A stretch of DNA of 64,000 nucleotides from Pelodera strongyloides. Taxonomy: Eukaryota; Nematoda; Chromadorea; Rhabditida; Rhabditidae. The stretch spans positions 62,001 to 126,000 of the forward strand of contig JAANDG010000063.1 in the NCBI GenBank assembly GCA_036852015.1, read 5' to 3'. This document shows positions 43,449-54,835 of this stretch, in pieces. Positions within the stretch are counted from its first letter, which is position 1. Every line of letters starts with the position of its first letter. The translations under genes were made by a program, and so were the position numbers. Below the pieces are notes generated by a model, which made no database searches, was not told the origin of the DNA, and worked only from the letters and a program-made list of their open reading frames with translations.

Positions 43449-44088
43449 CCTTCTGAATCAAACCCCATTCCTTCAAGCCATCGATATACTAATTATACGA
43501 ACGAACTAATTTTCCCAGGTTTTCAATAAGAATGGACCCTGTTCTCACCGATCCAAGCAAATAAACAGTGTTTGTTCCTATGATGTGAGCAATCGTAAGT
43601 CATACCGAGCCAATATGTGTAGATCGGTCCATACTGCTTCTTCCATTTGATATACGCTTCGTAACCAGGCTCGTTGAATGCGATTGACAGTATATTGCCG
43701 ACAATTGGGAGAGGCATAGGACCTGTAAATATATTCAGAGCTATAACACAATGAAAATAACTCGTGAAGACCAAAACCCCAAAACTGCCATACAATTATT
43801 TGCACAATTGTTGTTTATGCCATGGAGCTACACATTACCTGCGCAAAGGGTTCAACAAACCAAGTTCAGCATATTTAGGGATATTACACTTAATTTTGCA
43901 CGGACAGATAGGTAATGTTCTGTTCAGCACCTGCTATTTAATTATTTAAATGAATATATATTTGTGAAGCAATAATTAAATTGAGCATAATTAAACTTGA
44001 CATTACCTGGAGGATACTTTAATCTCTTAAAGTACAGCTCTTGAACAAGCCAGACAACAACCAAGGCTCCGATGATTAACAATATCAT
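39882..44088 (-). CDS. Cytochrome P450, CYP2-clan (nematode CYP33-like)
   Basis: Membrane-bound haem monooxygenase of the ER. Fourteen exons on the minus strand: 44088-44007, 43722-43606, 43367-43251, 42441-42329, 42199-42068, 41875-41752, 41606-41509, 41411-41335, 41185-41142 (44 nt), 41001-40835, 40630-40493, 40369-40304, 40193-40086 and 39977-39882. They total 1479 nt, giving 492 residues, the normal length. N-terminal membrane anchor [20 protein letters not shown], proline hinge [19 protein letters not shown] helix C, I-helix [11 protein letters not shown]-helix EIQR (ExxR), [12 protein letters not shown] and haem loop [12 protein letters not shown] with the axial Cys. It ends in VKERHA. 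The ATG follows a TTTAG acceptor directly, suggesting trans-splicing. All key residues are present and every phase closes, so the gene looks intact. Substrate cannot be told from sequence; the CYP33 label is a family impression, not a database result. Confidence 0.95.
42580..42640. repeat. Three tandem copies of a 20-bp unit
   Basis: The unit TTCGGAAGCCTCAACTTTAA is repeated three times within a P450 intron, just outside the foldback element that starts at 42649. Confidence 0.85.
42649..43132. mobile_element. Long foldback MITE in a P450 intron
   Basis: The two halves are diverged reverse complements. The left TTAAAGGGTCGGACTCACTT and the reversed right end TTTAAGGGATCGTGGGTCAC continue with matching blocks (AAGTTTGTTCTGATTTTTACG; ATCAAATCGCAAGCT; GCTCGTTT.TATGCTC) for about 200 bp each. 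A second short palindrome occupies the centre (about 42870-42920). No coding capacity. It sits in the intron 43250-42442. Confidence 0.8.
43414..43443. repeat. CT dinucleotide microsatellite
   Basis: Fifteen uninterrupted CT/TC units inside P450 intron 2. A shorter CT run lies at about 42944-42960. Confidence 0.95.
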
Positions 44089-45974
44089 CTAAAGAGGATA
44101 ACACGCTATTAACAACCATTAAGAGCTAATACTGTTGGTTGTATCGAGCACATTGCAACAAGTTACATATAAACAAAAATTATTCAACTAGGATGATTTT
44201 AGTGGTTTCGTAGCAGTTAACGTTATGTCAAATCAATACGGAATAAAATGACCGTTAAACTTGACTTGCTTGTCTTATATTTATTTGCTTTAGAGAAATG
44301 GATAAACATTGAATACTTGATTTTTTTGCCCGAGAGTCACCAGCGATCGAATTTTCAAAAGATAAGTGAAAAGTGGGCACAAATCACATCGTGTTATTGT
44401 GAAAACGTTAAATTGAATGGAATTTGAAGGGGAATTGGTGAAATAGTTGCCGTTAGCGAGAGATTTGGGTGGCGATACAGGAAATAGTGACTGGAAACTC
44501 GCAATCTTTTTAAGTGTTGAGAAAAAAGTGGGAACAAAGATTTTGTGAGATCAGCATTTTTTTAAGATGTTGTAATCAAGTGTTGTAAATTCGAAAAGTT
44601 CCCGGGTATTATTTTAAATGAATTTCGTATTGCCGTTGCCATGGTAGTCACAAAGACGCACAAATCACAAGTGAAATCACAACAGAATGGAAAAATTGAT
44701 AGTGACATCAGAGAAACTGAAAAAAAAAGATCGTGGTTAGAGAATGGCTTGGTCACAAGTACTAGTACATGGCGTTCTAGGTGAAACACACGAAAAGCGA
44801 CCAGCGGAGTCAGGAAAATCACAGTGAACATTTGATTGATCGTTCTTAGTTATGCATTCAATGATGCATATAAACAGTTGTGCAGCTGTCACTTATTTTT
44901 GCGGGTGTCCACAAACCGAGTTTTAGTGCAGAAATGATTTCGTATTTTGCAGCTGTTAATAAATCAAAGATTAAGGTTTTTGCATAGTTGAGCGTACTTG
45001 GTAACGTACACATTAGGTTCATTGGATAGGATTTGTAGGTGTGTATCCAAAAGATGTACTACAAAACTATCCGATGTCATTCTCCACAGAAGATTCCGAA
45101 GATACATATGCGTTCCAAATTCAGCTCATTTATTTCCAACCTATTTAGGAATAGTTGCCAAACGTGTATAATAATTGTATATTTTGTAAGTGAAACGCAT
45201 GCACCACCCAAATAGCGAGGAAAATATTCCTGATGATGAAATAGCCTTTAGTTTAAATTGTGTAATACATACCATCCTGCGCATGAAAAAACAGCTGAAA
45301 ACTAAACCCTCCTATGATATAAAACAAATAATTGGCAAAATCTTTGCATTTATTTAGATTCCCCACATACATTTGATCCGTATTTGAAACTGCAGTTTCA
45401 CTTTCCGCCCGCACGCCGAAAAATCCCTTTTTGCATGAACTGTTCATTATTGTTATTGCCCCTTCCGGTGGAAACTCGTACCGAACAGTGACCACAGTGC
45501 ATATATCCAAGCTCCGGTAATAATCGGAGGATTAACCTACAATACACCAACATGCAGCTCTATATGGATATTCATACTATCACTTACTCTGAAAATTTAT
45601 CTCAACAAGAACCACATAGTACTCTTCCCGGAGTGATCGCATTCGATATAAGACACACAGTGGCTTGCCGACTAAATATAAAAAGGCATGATATCAAAGA
45701 TATTGCTACTCGTTCTGCTATTATTATACATTTCGAAGTCATCCTGCCAAATTACCAGTAAGTATTTTCGTGGTATCCACAGGAGTGATGTAATCCGTTT
45801 TCTAAGCATCTTGTTTTTATGTGGAGTTAATAAATGAATGAGCATATTTTTGATGATTGTACTACAGCAAAAATCATGGGTGATGAACGCGGCATTTATT
45901 ATTTGGCCTTGAGGCAAGCAGATACATTCCTGTCCACTTTCGCTGCCCCGAGTTCTAACCCTCCCTCATTTCAG
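44089..45974. other. Intergenic interval with divergent promoters
   Basis: Lies between the start of the minus-strand P450 and the first recognised exon of the plus-strand PAN gene, so it must hold the P450 promoter, the PAN gene promoter and the missing PAN signal-peptide exon. I could not pick that exon: it must leave one base before position 45975. The minus frame 45253-45510 looks mildly coding but has no splice context. Confidence 0.5.
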
Positions 45975-48900
45975 AATGTTTCGTGCTACACCGCAACATA
46001 CAGATCATCTGTGTTGTTCCGGCAGAACGACGAACAGGAATATCCGAAGGTGACTGCAGACAAATGTGTGTGGATCTAGTGCCCAGATGCCAGAGTGTCC
46101 AATATGATGGATACAAACAACAATGCGATCTCTTCAGTACGCCATCTCCGCTGGAAGGACCAATACCTGTGCAGGAAATTGCCAAACACAAAGGTGAGTA
46201 ACCGTCTTTTGCTCCCAGGTCAATGCAATACATGGTACCATAGTGGAATTGCTTTAAATGATTGACTTCAAACATGCTCTTATTTATAATTTAGTCTCAT
46301 TTCCAATCTAGTCAGTGCAACACAGAACTCATTATTTCAGCAGTTTACCGTGCTGTCCGCGAAGTGCCATCTGTTGCCGATTACGACGAGGCACTATTGA
46401 CTGAAACGAGGCAAGTTAAAGAGCAACTAAAAAGAATATAAACCTGTGGCAAGCAAGCACCACTCATGCTTGCGAACATTCATGATGTTCTATTACGTTT
46501 CTAACTAGTCTATTACTTTATGACGCATATATTTACAGGAATGGAATCGCAAAAGGAAAATGTATTCCATCTGTGGCACCAACCATTGGGATATCCCATT
46601 ACTCTGTTAATCAGTCATGTCTTTCTGATATCAGTATTCCACAAACACCATCTATTCGGAACCGGGCACGAGGACTTCAGGCAAACCCCTCGGTTTGTCT
46701 CTTCTCTCAAGTTCTAGGCTGCTCTATGAACTTAGTTCAATAATATACATCATATCTAAAACAAATAAAACCATGCGGCTACGTATATTGAATATACTAA
46801 CGCCGACTAAACATTTAGCCTCATATTAACGTGATACGAAACTCGCTGCCTTTAGAAATTATTTGCACTGATTTAGTGAGCGGATGTTATCACTCTTACA
46901 GGTATCTGCTCAGTCTGATGATGCGCGTGAAACGAGAGGTGGATCGCCTCTGCCCCCTCCTAATCAACTGTTGACTCCTGTTGTAGAGGTTCTTCCCATT
47001 GTTCCAGACTGCTCGAATGGAGAGCTGGCCCGAGTTCAAATCATCGATGGCGTACAGGTAGTGTGCTAGCTCACGTTTTGCCTTGATGAAGGAGAAACTT
47101 CAATGTAAATATAGCATATTTTTTTAGATCGACGCTCCAGCGGATGTTGGGTTTGTCGTTGACTCACCGGATGCTTGTATTCACGTCTGTCGCACTAATT
47201 CTGTACGTTCTCCTAGCACAATCGACACCAAGTGGTTTATGTCATCCTAAAACCACCAAATTATTAGATGACTTCTGCCTTTTCAACTTTGCCACAGTAT
47301 CGGTTTATGTTTATTACAGTTTCTCGATGGTAGCAGACTGCCTCTCCTCTGCAGATCGGCTCACTATGATCGTGTCGCCCGTAAATGTGCCGTGTTCCCA
47401 GACGCTCTCAATCCAAATGGATTTCTGGAATATAAGCCGAACACACAAGTTCTTTACATGGAAAAGATTTGTGTCGCACGTGAGTATCATTTCGTTGCGT
47501 TTTTCTGTACGTTGCAATGTGCTGGAAACCACTAATATTTGCTTTACTACATACAGTCATTCTATAAAAGAAAGTCTACATCTTGGATGGAATGAGCTTC
47601 ATTTCTTCACAACCATACTATTTCAGCATCGATTCTGAGTGCGGGTTGTGAGGAAATTTTCACTCGTATTCCGCAGAAGGTTCTCGTGGGTCATGCATCC
47701 GATGTGGCAACATCGAGCAGTCAGCAGGACTGTGTCCTTCGTTGCTTGCGCGCTCATGTAAGCATTGCTTTCATATCGTAATCATTACCCCTTCCCTTAA
47801 ACTGAGAACTGCCGGAGAGTTTATATCAGACCCCGAAGATTAACTGCTCTTGGTCCTAGACCTTTTCTTATATTCCACGTATATCTGTCCAGAGTGATTG
47901 TAAGCTGATTTTTTGTAGCTTGACCGTTCGATTTCATGCCGCTCTGTAATGCACTACCCCACATTTGCAATCGACAATTGCATATTGAACTTTCACACCA
48001 AGGACACGCGACCCGAATTCTTTACCCCGGAGCTTCGACAAAAGGTATATGTATTCATATGCACTCCTTGGACAGATCAATAAATACCCTGCACTCATTT
48101 CCAACACGCGCTCCTATCATTTAGGTAGACTACGTCGAGATACCCAATTGTGCTGTTAAACATCCGAAAACTCTTCACGATGGTTCGGTTTTACGGGAAC
48201 GGTCACCATCTAAGTTGAGATATTCCTGAATCCTAACGCACGACAAGTGCATGCTATTAACTTTTCCGGTTTAGAAATACATAAATACATTCATGTAAAG
48301 AGAGCTGTATGCGTTTACGTTTATTGAATTTATCTGAATATACCGTATCATGTGGGAATATTTGAAAACCCGTTCTTGGCTAGTTTAATTCATGTCTCTT
48401 TAGATCATCCATCCCAAAAGTGAGGAATACACTGCGCTGCAAGGAACGTCTTTTTCACAAGATAGACAAGTAATGATTTTACCTTTTGCTTTCGTTCTTT
48501 TTTTGGCGGCAGGGCATATTCTGTAAACAAGAAGTTCACCTCTAAAATCAATAATTATATTTAGGGACTCGTTCTTGAGAATGAATCGGAGGGTCCTCGA
48601 CGAGAGAACATCGGTTACGTCCTCCCACCAGGTCTACAGTCGGCTGCCTCGCGTTTCCCTCTAAAGATCGAGACGATCAATGCAAAAGCTCCGGCCTATC
48701 AGTTCCCTGAAAAAGCCCACATATTCAATGGACTCCAACAGACAGCTCAACCTTCGCAATCAATAAGCGAACAACGAGGAAGCAACGAGGAATTCAGCAA
48801 GTTGCCGACTGCACCGCTCAAACTACCGGACCTGGGAGACATTGAACGAAAATCGATAAATGATGCAATGGTTCGACTTGGCAATGTTTTCACTTACAAA

Positions 48901-50014
48901 TATTTATTTTAAATGATTAAACAAATCCAATGGTGTAAAACGGAGTGATGAACACAAAGAACAGCATAGGCTTTTCCAGCTTCTGAATCACATCTGATTA
49001 GCACCAAGTGTATTTGACTGTTTGTTTTATGCTCGTCTGCTTCAGGCTCCGGAGGACGACAGTTCGTGGAGTGAGTGGGCGTCTTGCGATCCTGCTTCCA
49101 GCTCCCGTGTACGCTTTAGAGTGTGCTCATCATGTGCACAGCAGACCGAGTTCCAACCCTGCTTTGCCTCAAATGATTTTGACAATGCACTCCAGACATT
49201 CTTGAAGCAAAACCACCATGAGGAACGAGAACAGGACGTGGCTCATCAGGAAAAGAGAAGCGACCAAGAAGGTGTGTTTGTCTTACTTCAATTTCATAAA
49301 TGATAATTACAATTAGTGCAACCCATGTGAATGCAAACATATTTCAGCTTCTGTGCCAGAAGGCAACCCCCCGTCTCGAATCTACATATCGTACAGTGGG
49401 TTTATATAAAATTTAGTTTTCGAAAAAATGTGACATAAGGGTCAGGTTCACGAGATAAACAATATTGTTATACTTTAATATAATATTCCTATTCTCCATA
49501 CGAGTTTACACATGGAAATGTCATTGTTTAGATACAGCATTTAGAAGCTGCAATTATAATGTCCGGACACTCCATATTATCGTATGTTTTGCATATTAAG
49601 GAGGACGCTGTACGTATGCATTGAGTTGTATGCAAATCAAAGCATTTTGATAGTATTATAAGCGACAATCTGAACTTGCATACAGTCTGATTAACTCGTC
49701 TGTTTAAACGCAATTGTACGATAATACGGAGTGTCCGGACTTATGCTTGCCGTGTCTAAAAGCTATATCTACAAAAGGCATTCTCATGTGTAAACTCGTA
49801 AGGAGAACATGAATATTATATTAAAGTATAAAAAATTGTTTATCTCGTGAGCCCGACCCTTTAAATGATTCAATATCAAGTGAAAACTACTTTAGAAGAC
49901 CGGAGTAATGAGTTCAAGAGAGAACAACCCGAGCTGCAATCGTTGAGAGATGCCGAGTCTTTTTCGCAGAAGGAATCTGCTCAAGAAGGGCAGTACACAA
50001 GATACTCGTTGTGA
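45975..50014 (+). CDS. Extracellular protein with three PAN/apple-like domains and a TSP1-like motif (5' partial)
   Basis: Probably a secreted or matrix protein. Thirteen exons: 45975-46193, 46341-46414, 46902-47057, 47128-47202, 47320-47479, 47627-47757, 47919-48044, 48125-48187, 48404-48469, 48565-48870, 49046-49271, 49348-49395 and 49896-50014. They give at least 589 residues. PAN-like modules, each with about six Cys: residues about 1-75 (CFVLH, GDCRQMCVD, RCQSVQYD, QCDLF); about 125-220 (PDCSNGEL, ACIHVC, LLCRSAHYD, KCAVF, KICV); about 225-330 (AGCEEIF, DCVLRCLRA, ISCRSV, NCILNF, IPNCA). Then a low-complexity hydrophilic stretch and a TSP1-like segment SSWSEWASCD with further Cys. The C terminus is Glu/Gln-rich and ends TRYSL. 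No zona pellucida domain or transmembrane segment is seen. The donor at 48187 (TCG|GTTTTA) is the weakest junction. The signal-peptide exon upstream was not found. PAN proteins of nematodes often act in cuticle or apical matrix; that role here is inference. Confidence 0.85.
49436..49863. mobile_element. MITE with about 80-bp terminal inverted repeats in the last PAN-gene intron
   Basis: The left end TAAGGGTCAGGTTCACGAGA and its complement at the right end continue inward as matching arms (TAAACAAT, TATACTTTAATATAATATTC, ACGAGTTTACACATG) for about 80 bp each. Total about 428 bp, with possible TA target sites. It lies between exons 49395 and 49896, close to the terminal acceptor. Confidence 0.88.
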
Positions 50015-51003
50015 AACTAAGATCTGACATGGTCATATTAACTAGACATCCATTGCTAATGAACCTGTTATGTAAAATAGAATCAACAAAAGAATAATAA
50101 TAATAATCGTTTAATAAAATAAACCGCTTTATTATAAAGAATAAAACTTGTTAATAACATGATATATATTTTCCCTTTGTATAATTGTGTGAGTTTTCTC
50201 TAACGCCAATTTCCGTTTTCTCCCTGTTTATACGATACTCACTGTTTCAATATTGTTGTAATTGCCGTACCTCATGAACCGGATTCTAATAATAACTATT
50301 GCAATTTCAATTTTAACCCAATAAAGTTGGAGAATTCTAAATAAAATACCGTCCAACAATATAAAATGGAGCAGGATTCATAAAGTAAACCGCATAAAAT
50401 CTAGTGGCAGATAGCGTAAGGTGGTGACAATCACAAACGAGATCGTGGAAAGAAAAGAGACTAAAATATGCATAATTCGTATAGTGAACACGTATTGATA
50501 TTAAGTGGTAAAGAAAATAACTACTGAATCTTCTAAGAAAATGACAATTATATAAAAAGGCCCTTCAATATGAAGAAGGCGACTAGAATTAGAGACGTAT
50601 ATCTTTGTCCTAAAACTAATTCTCACCCAAAAAAAAACATAAATATGGAAGAAAAAACGAAGATACGTTACTGTGATATGAAACTCAAATGACAGATAAT
50701 TGTACTTTTTAATTTGTGGTAGTAATGTGTGAGTAATAGGATAACCACTCTTAGGAGTATTCGCAATGAATAGCAACAATGCAGTTAAACTTCTAGTATA
50801 TCGTGGTGCATGCCTTGCCAAACCAAATTCAGTAATGCAACAACAAAATGTGAAGAAACGTCAAAGATATCACTTGCAAGCGTTCGCAATCAATTCAGAA
50901 AGTCGCTGAAAAGATTTCATTGATATCATTGTACTAGTCTACGGTTTATAATAGCTTCGATTCCGAAAGCACATAAGGGAAATTATGAAACTTCTTTTTA
51001 TTA
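50015..51003. other. Convergent 3' intergenic interval
   Basis: Lies between the stops of the plus-strand PAN gene and the minus-strand potassium channel. AATAAA for the PAN gene is at 50113-50118. The minus strand may hold a further channel 3' exon if the donor at 51017 is used, but I could not identify one. Confidence 0.55.
50113..50118 (+). promoter_or_regulatory. Polyadenylation signal of the PAN gene
   Basis: AATAAA about 100 bases after the stop codon at 50014, in an A/T-rich stretch. Confidence 0.5.
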
Positions 51004-54000
51004 CTAAGGCGACTTACCGTTGATGGTATTGTTGTTACTTTTGTTGATCTTTGCTACTCCATTGCCTTTTATTACTTTGATTGATTCAGTTCTATCGAGA
51101 AGACTTGTTTCTTCCTCTTCGTCTCTTTTAAATGTATCTGAATATAGGTAATGTGTAGTCGGCTAAATAATAAAACTAGTCGAAACAGACCAGTTAAAAG
51201 TAAAGAAAAATAAGGTTGGAAGGAACGGGAAAATTCACTTATCCTAGTGCGTGCACTAATACATAGTTGCTACCCTGCAATTGCAACTGTTTTGGGTCGT
51301 TATGCATGGCGCTAAACTATTTCACTTTTGGCTTATTGCCAGATCCACAGTTGGCTGTAGTGAAATCAACTAACCGTCGTTGCTTGACAAAATTGCGTTG
51401 CGCCTCTGATTCGGCGGATGAACATCCATAACTTGTGCGTGACGGCGAACTTGAAGACGGATCTATTCAAAGATAGTATTTAAAATTCGTGAATAGATTG
51501 ATTAATTGTCTTGTAAAATTATTTACAAAGTGGTTACCAATGTATTATTTTATGTATTTCATTACTTTATATTAGTTAACTACCTGCTCCGCCGGTAGAA
51601 CCCTTCTTCGTTTCTTGGGCAATTTATCCCTGGCTTGAGTATGCGAATAGAACATGGCAAAGTGAGACACGATGACCTGAAATAAACAGCAAGTTGCTCC
51701 CGCTCGCAGAATGAACGAACCTATTCGTCGTGCAAGCTCTTACAGCACAACCCACAGGTTTCACTGTTTTCGAATATATCATATTGTACTGACCGGAACG
51801 GGTAGAGCGATTGTGAGGACACCCATCACGGCGCACAACGATCCAACCAAACGTCCGAATGCCGTGCGTGGTGTCATATCTCCGTAACCGACCTCAAGCA
51901 ACGATAAATATAACACTATATAATTGTAGTACTTCAAGTGTACCCTCACGTTTCTAACCTTCACCTTTGTAACAAAACTAATAATTGTATAGGCTCAAAT
52001 ACTTTTCTATTCAACACAAACATCTAAGCAAATATATAAAGTACTCACCGTGGTCATTGTGCATATTGCCCACCACAAGCCGAGAGGAATTGATTTGAAC
52101 TGATTTTCTGGATTCTGCTCCATTTTCTCCGCATAATAAACCAGTGCAGCAAAGATGACGATGCCAAGGATTAGAAAGAACACCTATACGTTTAAATGTA
52201 TATTGATAAGTTTGCAAGCGTTTGCAGTTAAATAATGAACAACAAAATGTCTGCGTTAGGTGTTGGTTTGTGTCTGTAATTCATTTAGGATCGATAAACA
52301 TAGACGACCATAGTTCTGAGTGTTTTTCTGTGTAAATTCGAAAAATAATCAAACAGAGAGTGTGTGGTGACCCCTCACCCTTTCAACGTCTGGTTTATTT
52401 CGCAAAAGGCATCATATTGGAAAACTTACCAAGAGAATTAGTTCCTTTGCCGATGCTCGGAAAGTGTGGATGAGAATCTGTAGTCCACGATGATGTTGGG
52501 TCAGTTTGAATAAACGGAATATCCTTATCATACTCAAGAACTCTACAACATCTTTCGGAGCGTCTTCAACGAGACGCACCAGCATTGCATCAATGTAGAA
52601 GGAGAGAGTCGCGACCTTAAAGAGGAATTCCCACACTCACCCCTTCCTTCAGCTTCAGACTGCAATCTATATTGATTATTTTTCTGCGCTCAAATAATGA
52701 ATTTTGTTCACATCACAGGTCTTGGTGCAGGAGAATGCGTTTAGTTTGTTAGTTACTAAATAGAACTTTTAAAACGAAGATTGGTGACTCGAAATATGTT
52801 TTCGAGCCAATGTGTCGAATGTAATAAACGTATTTTAATAATAAATCGACCCACCAAATCAATGAAATTAATCGGCGACTTGAAGAATCCGATTTTCGTG
52901 GGGCAGAATATGAAGCGAATGATTATTTCAAACGTGAACCAAATGTTACAAATCAGCTCAATCTGGAACATAGAGATACTAATAAAACATAATAACATTC
53001 GGTCAGGTAGCTCGAAGAAGATAAAGTGAAAATAACAAGCAAACTAGGAGTGTCAACCAGCGAGTAGACACTTATTCTGGGAGTAATTTTGACAATTTGA
53101 AATGTAATTTTAGCAAGAGGAAGTGCAATCATGTTACTTGCCTGGCCGAAAGCCGAATGAGGTTCGGTTGACTGACGTGTTACTCCAAGGTAATGTTTTC
53201 CATTGGCACTCGTAAGATTTCGTTGCATAAGACTCGGAATGCGAAAAGATTGATGTGTCTTCAGACAAAAGGACACGATGCTGACGAGGATGAAACAAAC
53301 CGAAACACCAGCAACTATCTGAAAAAGGGAAGATGTATTTTTTGAATGACATTAAATTGTTTGAAATTGACCAAACATATAATGGCTATAGGTTTAATTA
53401 TTGGCATCACCGTCCGCTATCTTATTTCAGCAAGCAAACCCAAATGGCACCTTGGCGTATTTGGAAGAATATGGTTCGTCGAATAATCTCCACATTTGTG
53501 GTTTAAAGTGCATCCATTTGGTCCTCTTTCCCTAAAATACAGATTTTTTCCATAACTTATTTCCAAAATGAAAATATTCCCCGTGTAGTTTTGGTCTCTA
53601 AATGTAGACCTGCTCACATGTGCCTTATTTCCCGTAATTAAAATAAAAATATTACACACGCAATTGTCTCTACTTTGAATATACAATATGTGAATATAGA
53701 TAGTTACGCTAATTTTAAACCAAAACCTGGAAGTAGTCCTCCTCCCATCCAAATTTCTTCATAGTATCCTGTTCCCGGAGGTCTGGGTCATCGTCATTAT
53801 CTGCATCCATACTGTCCAGAACGGCCAAAGTTTCTTGGGTATCTCTGAGTTAGGATACCAAGTTAGAGATTGTCTACTAGCATATGGACATTATCTCTAG
53901 TAATATACACCTGTTCCCAATCTTCTTGCGCTAAATTAGTATTGTTATTTATGCATGTTTTTTTTGCACTAGGCCACACATACTTTGCATGGAGAAGTTG

Positions 54001-54821
54001 CATCCAGCAGCAAGGTTCAGTATCGGATGCATCCAGTCCCCAGTACTGTAATTCTTCCTCGAAAAGTGGACCACACACATCGGTCGGATAGTGTAACTTG
54101 CCCGTGCGATAGTAGTTGAGTACCTGCATAAAGCTATAGTCGTACGTATACGTTCATAATTACAATTAGACGGAGTATGCTTAAGGTTAGATATGCGCGC
54201 ATAGTGATAATCATAGGATATAGTAGCGGTAAAAGCTGAGATATTGATATCGTCTTTTACTTTAAAAGCACCTGTGCGAAAACAGCGGGATGTCTATCGA
54301 AGAAATATTCGTTGAGCAGCGGATCGAAGTTTGCCAGAGAAGGGGTTAACCTAAAGCTATTTTCACTATACTAGAATAGGCAACACAACAGAAAATGAAG
54401 TTCCGAAATCGCTCTCGCTCTCGCAGTGAATGTTTGAGTTTTCGCATTGACAAGTGATCCTTGGAAACATCGAGGGATAACCATAAGGGCATTGCCCTCA
54501 AGTGCCCATCTAACCACCACGAAGGAAAAATCATGTAAATACCCATACAAGCATACAAGTACAATTATTCTTCTCCTCTATGGTAAACGGATCGCAGTCT
54601 ACGAAAAGTTTATATGTTTTTGGAAGAGAAAGCTTACGAGGAGTTCGATCTCCCTCATCACTTCTCACAATCAGCAAATAACATAAACTAGGCGGGACAG
54701 CCAAAAAGACAAACCATGTATAACAATACCTTGAAAGTCGAGTCGCTGGAATCTTTTTGAGGGTGGCGGCGTAAGTTTCATGTCGGCATCCTCCTACATT
54801 AATGACGATGCGCTCATCCAT
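51004..54821 (-). CDS. egl-36: Voltage-gated potassium channel, Shaw/Kv3 family
   Basis: Plasma-membrane delayed-rectifier K+ channel subunit. Thirteen exons on the minus strand: 54821-54730, 54350-54272, 54123-53984, 53844-53727, 53531-53451, 53318-53142, 52962-52855, 52615-52430, 52183-52049, 51892-51794, 51676-51584, 51462-51375 and 51137-51004. They total 1530 nt, giving 509 residues. The T1 domain begins [14 protein letters not shown] and has the Shaw-type block [11 protein letters not shown]...EPCCWM. S1 is about [18 protein letters not shown]2 [16 protein letters not shown]3 [13 protein letters not shown]4 [18 protein letters not shown], pore [19 protein letters not shown]6 [13 protein letters not shown], then [11 protein letters not shown]. 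The filter TVGYGD spans the junction 52049/51892. The intron after 53142 starts CAG|GCAAGT (GC donor). The ATG lies eight bases after a CTTCAG acceptor. The family call is secure; the choice of egl-36 among worm Shaw paralogues is less certain. The C terminus could instead continue by splicing at 51018. Confidence 0.95.
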
Positions 54822-54829
54822 CGGTTGGG

Positions 54830-54835
54830 CTGAAG
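54830..54835 (-). promoter_or_regulatory. Likely trans-splice acceptor of the potassium channel gene
   Basis: The minus strand reads CTTCAG, then CCCAACCG, then the ATG. The short spacing suggests spliced-leader addition; not proven without cDNA. Confidence 0.5.

Noticed and set aside
45253..45510. Minus-strand frame with moderately coding-like composition
   Set aside because: No compatible exons on either side and no recognised domain; it lies where plus-strand PAN promoter sequence is expected.
46405..46416. Possible GC donor (GAG|GCAAGT) at the end of PAN-gene exon 2
   Set aside because: A GT donor four bases later (CAA|GTTAAA) is phase-correct for the next exon, whereas the GC cut brings a stop in the following exon.
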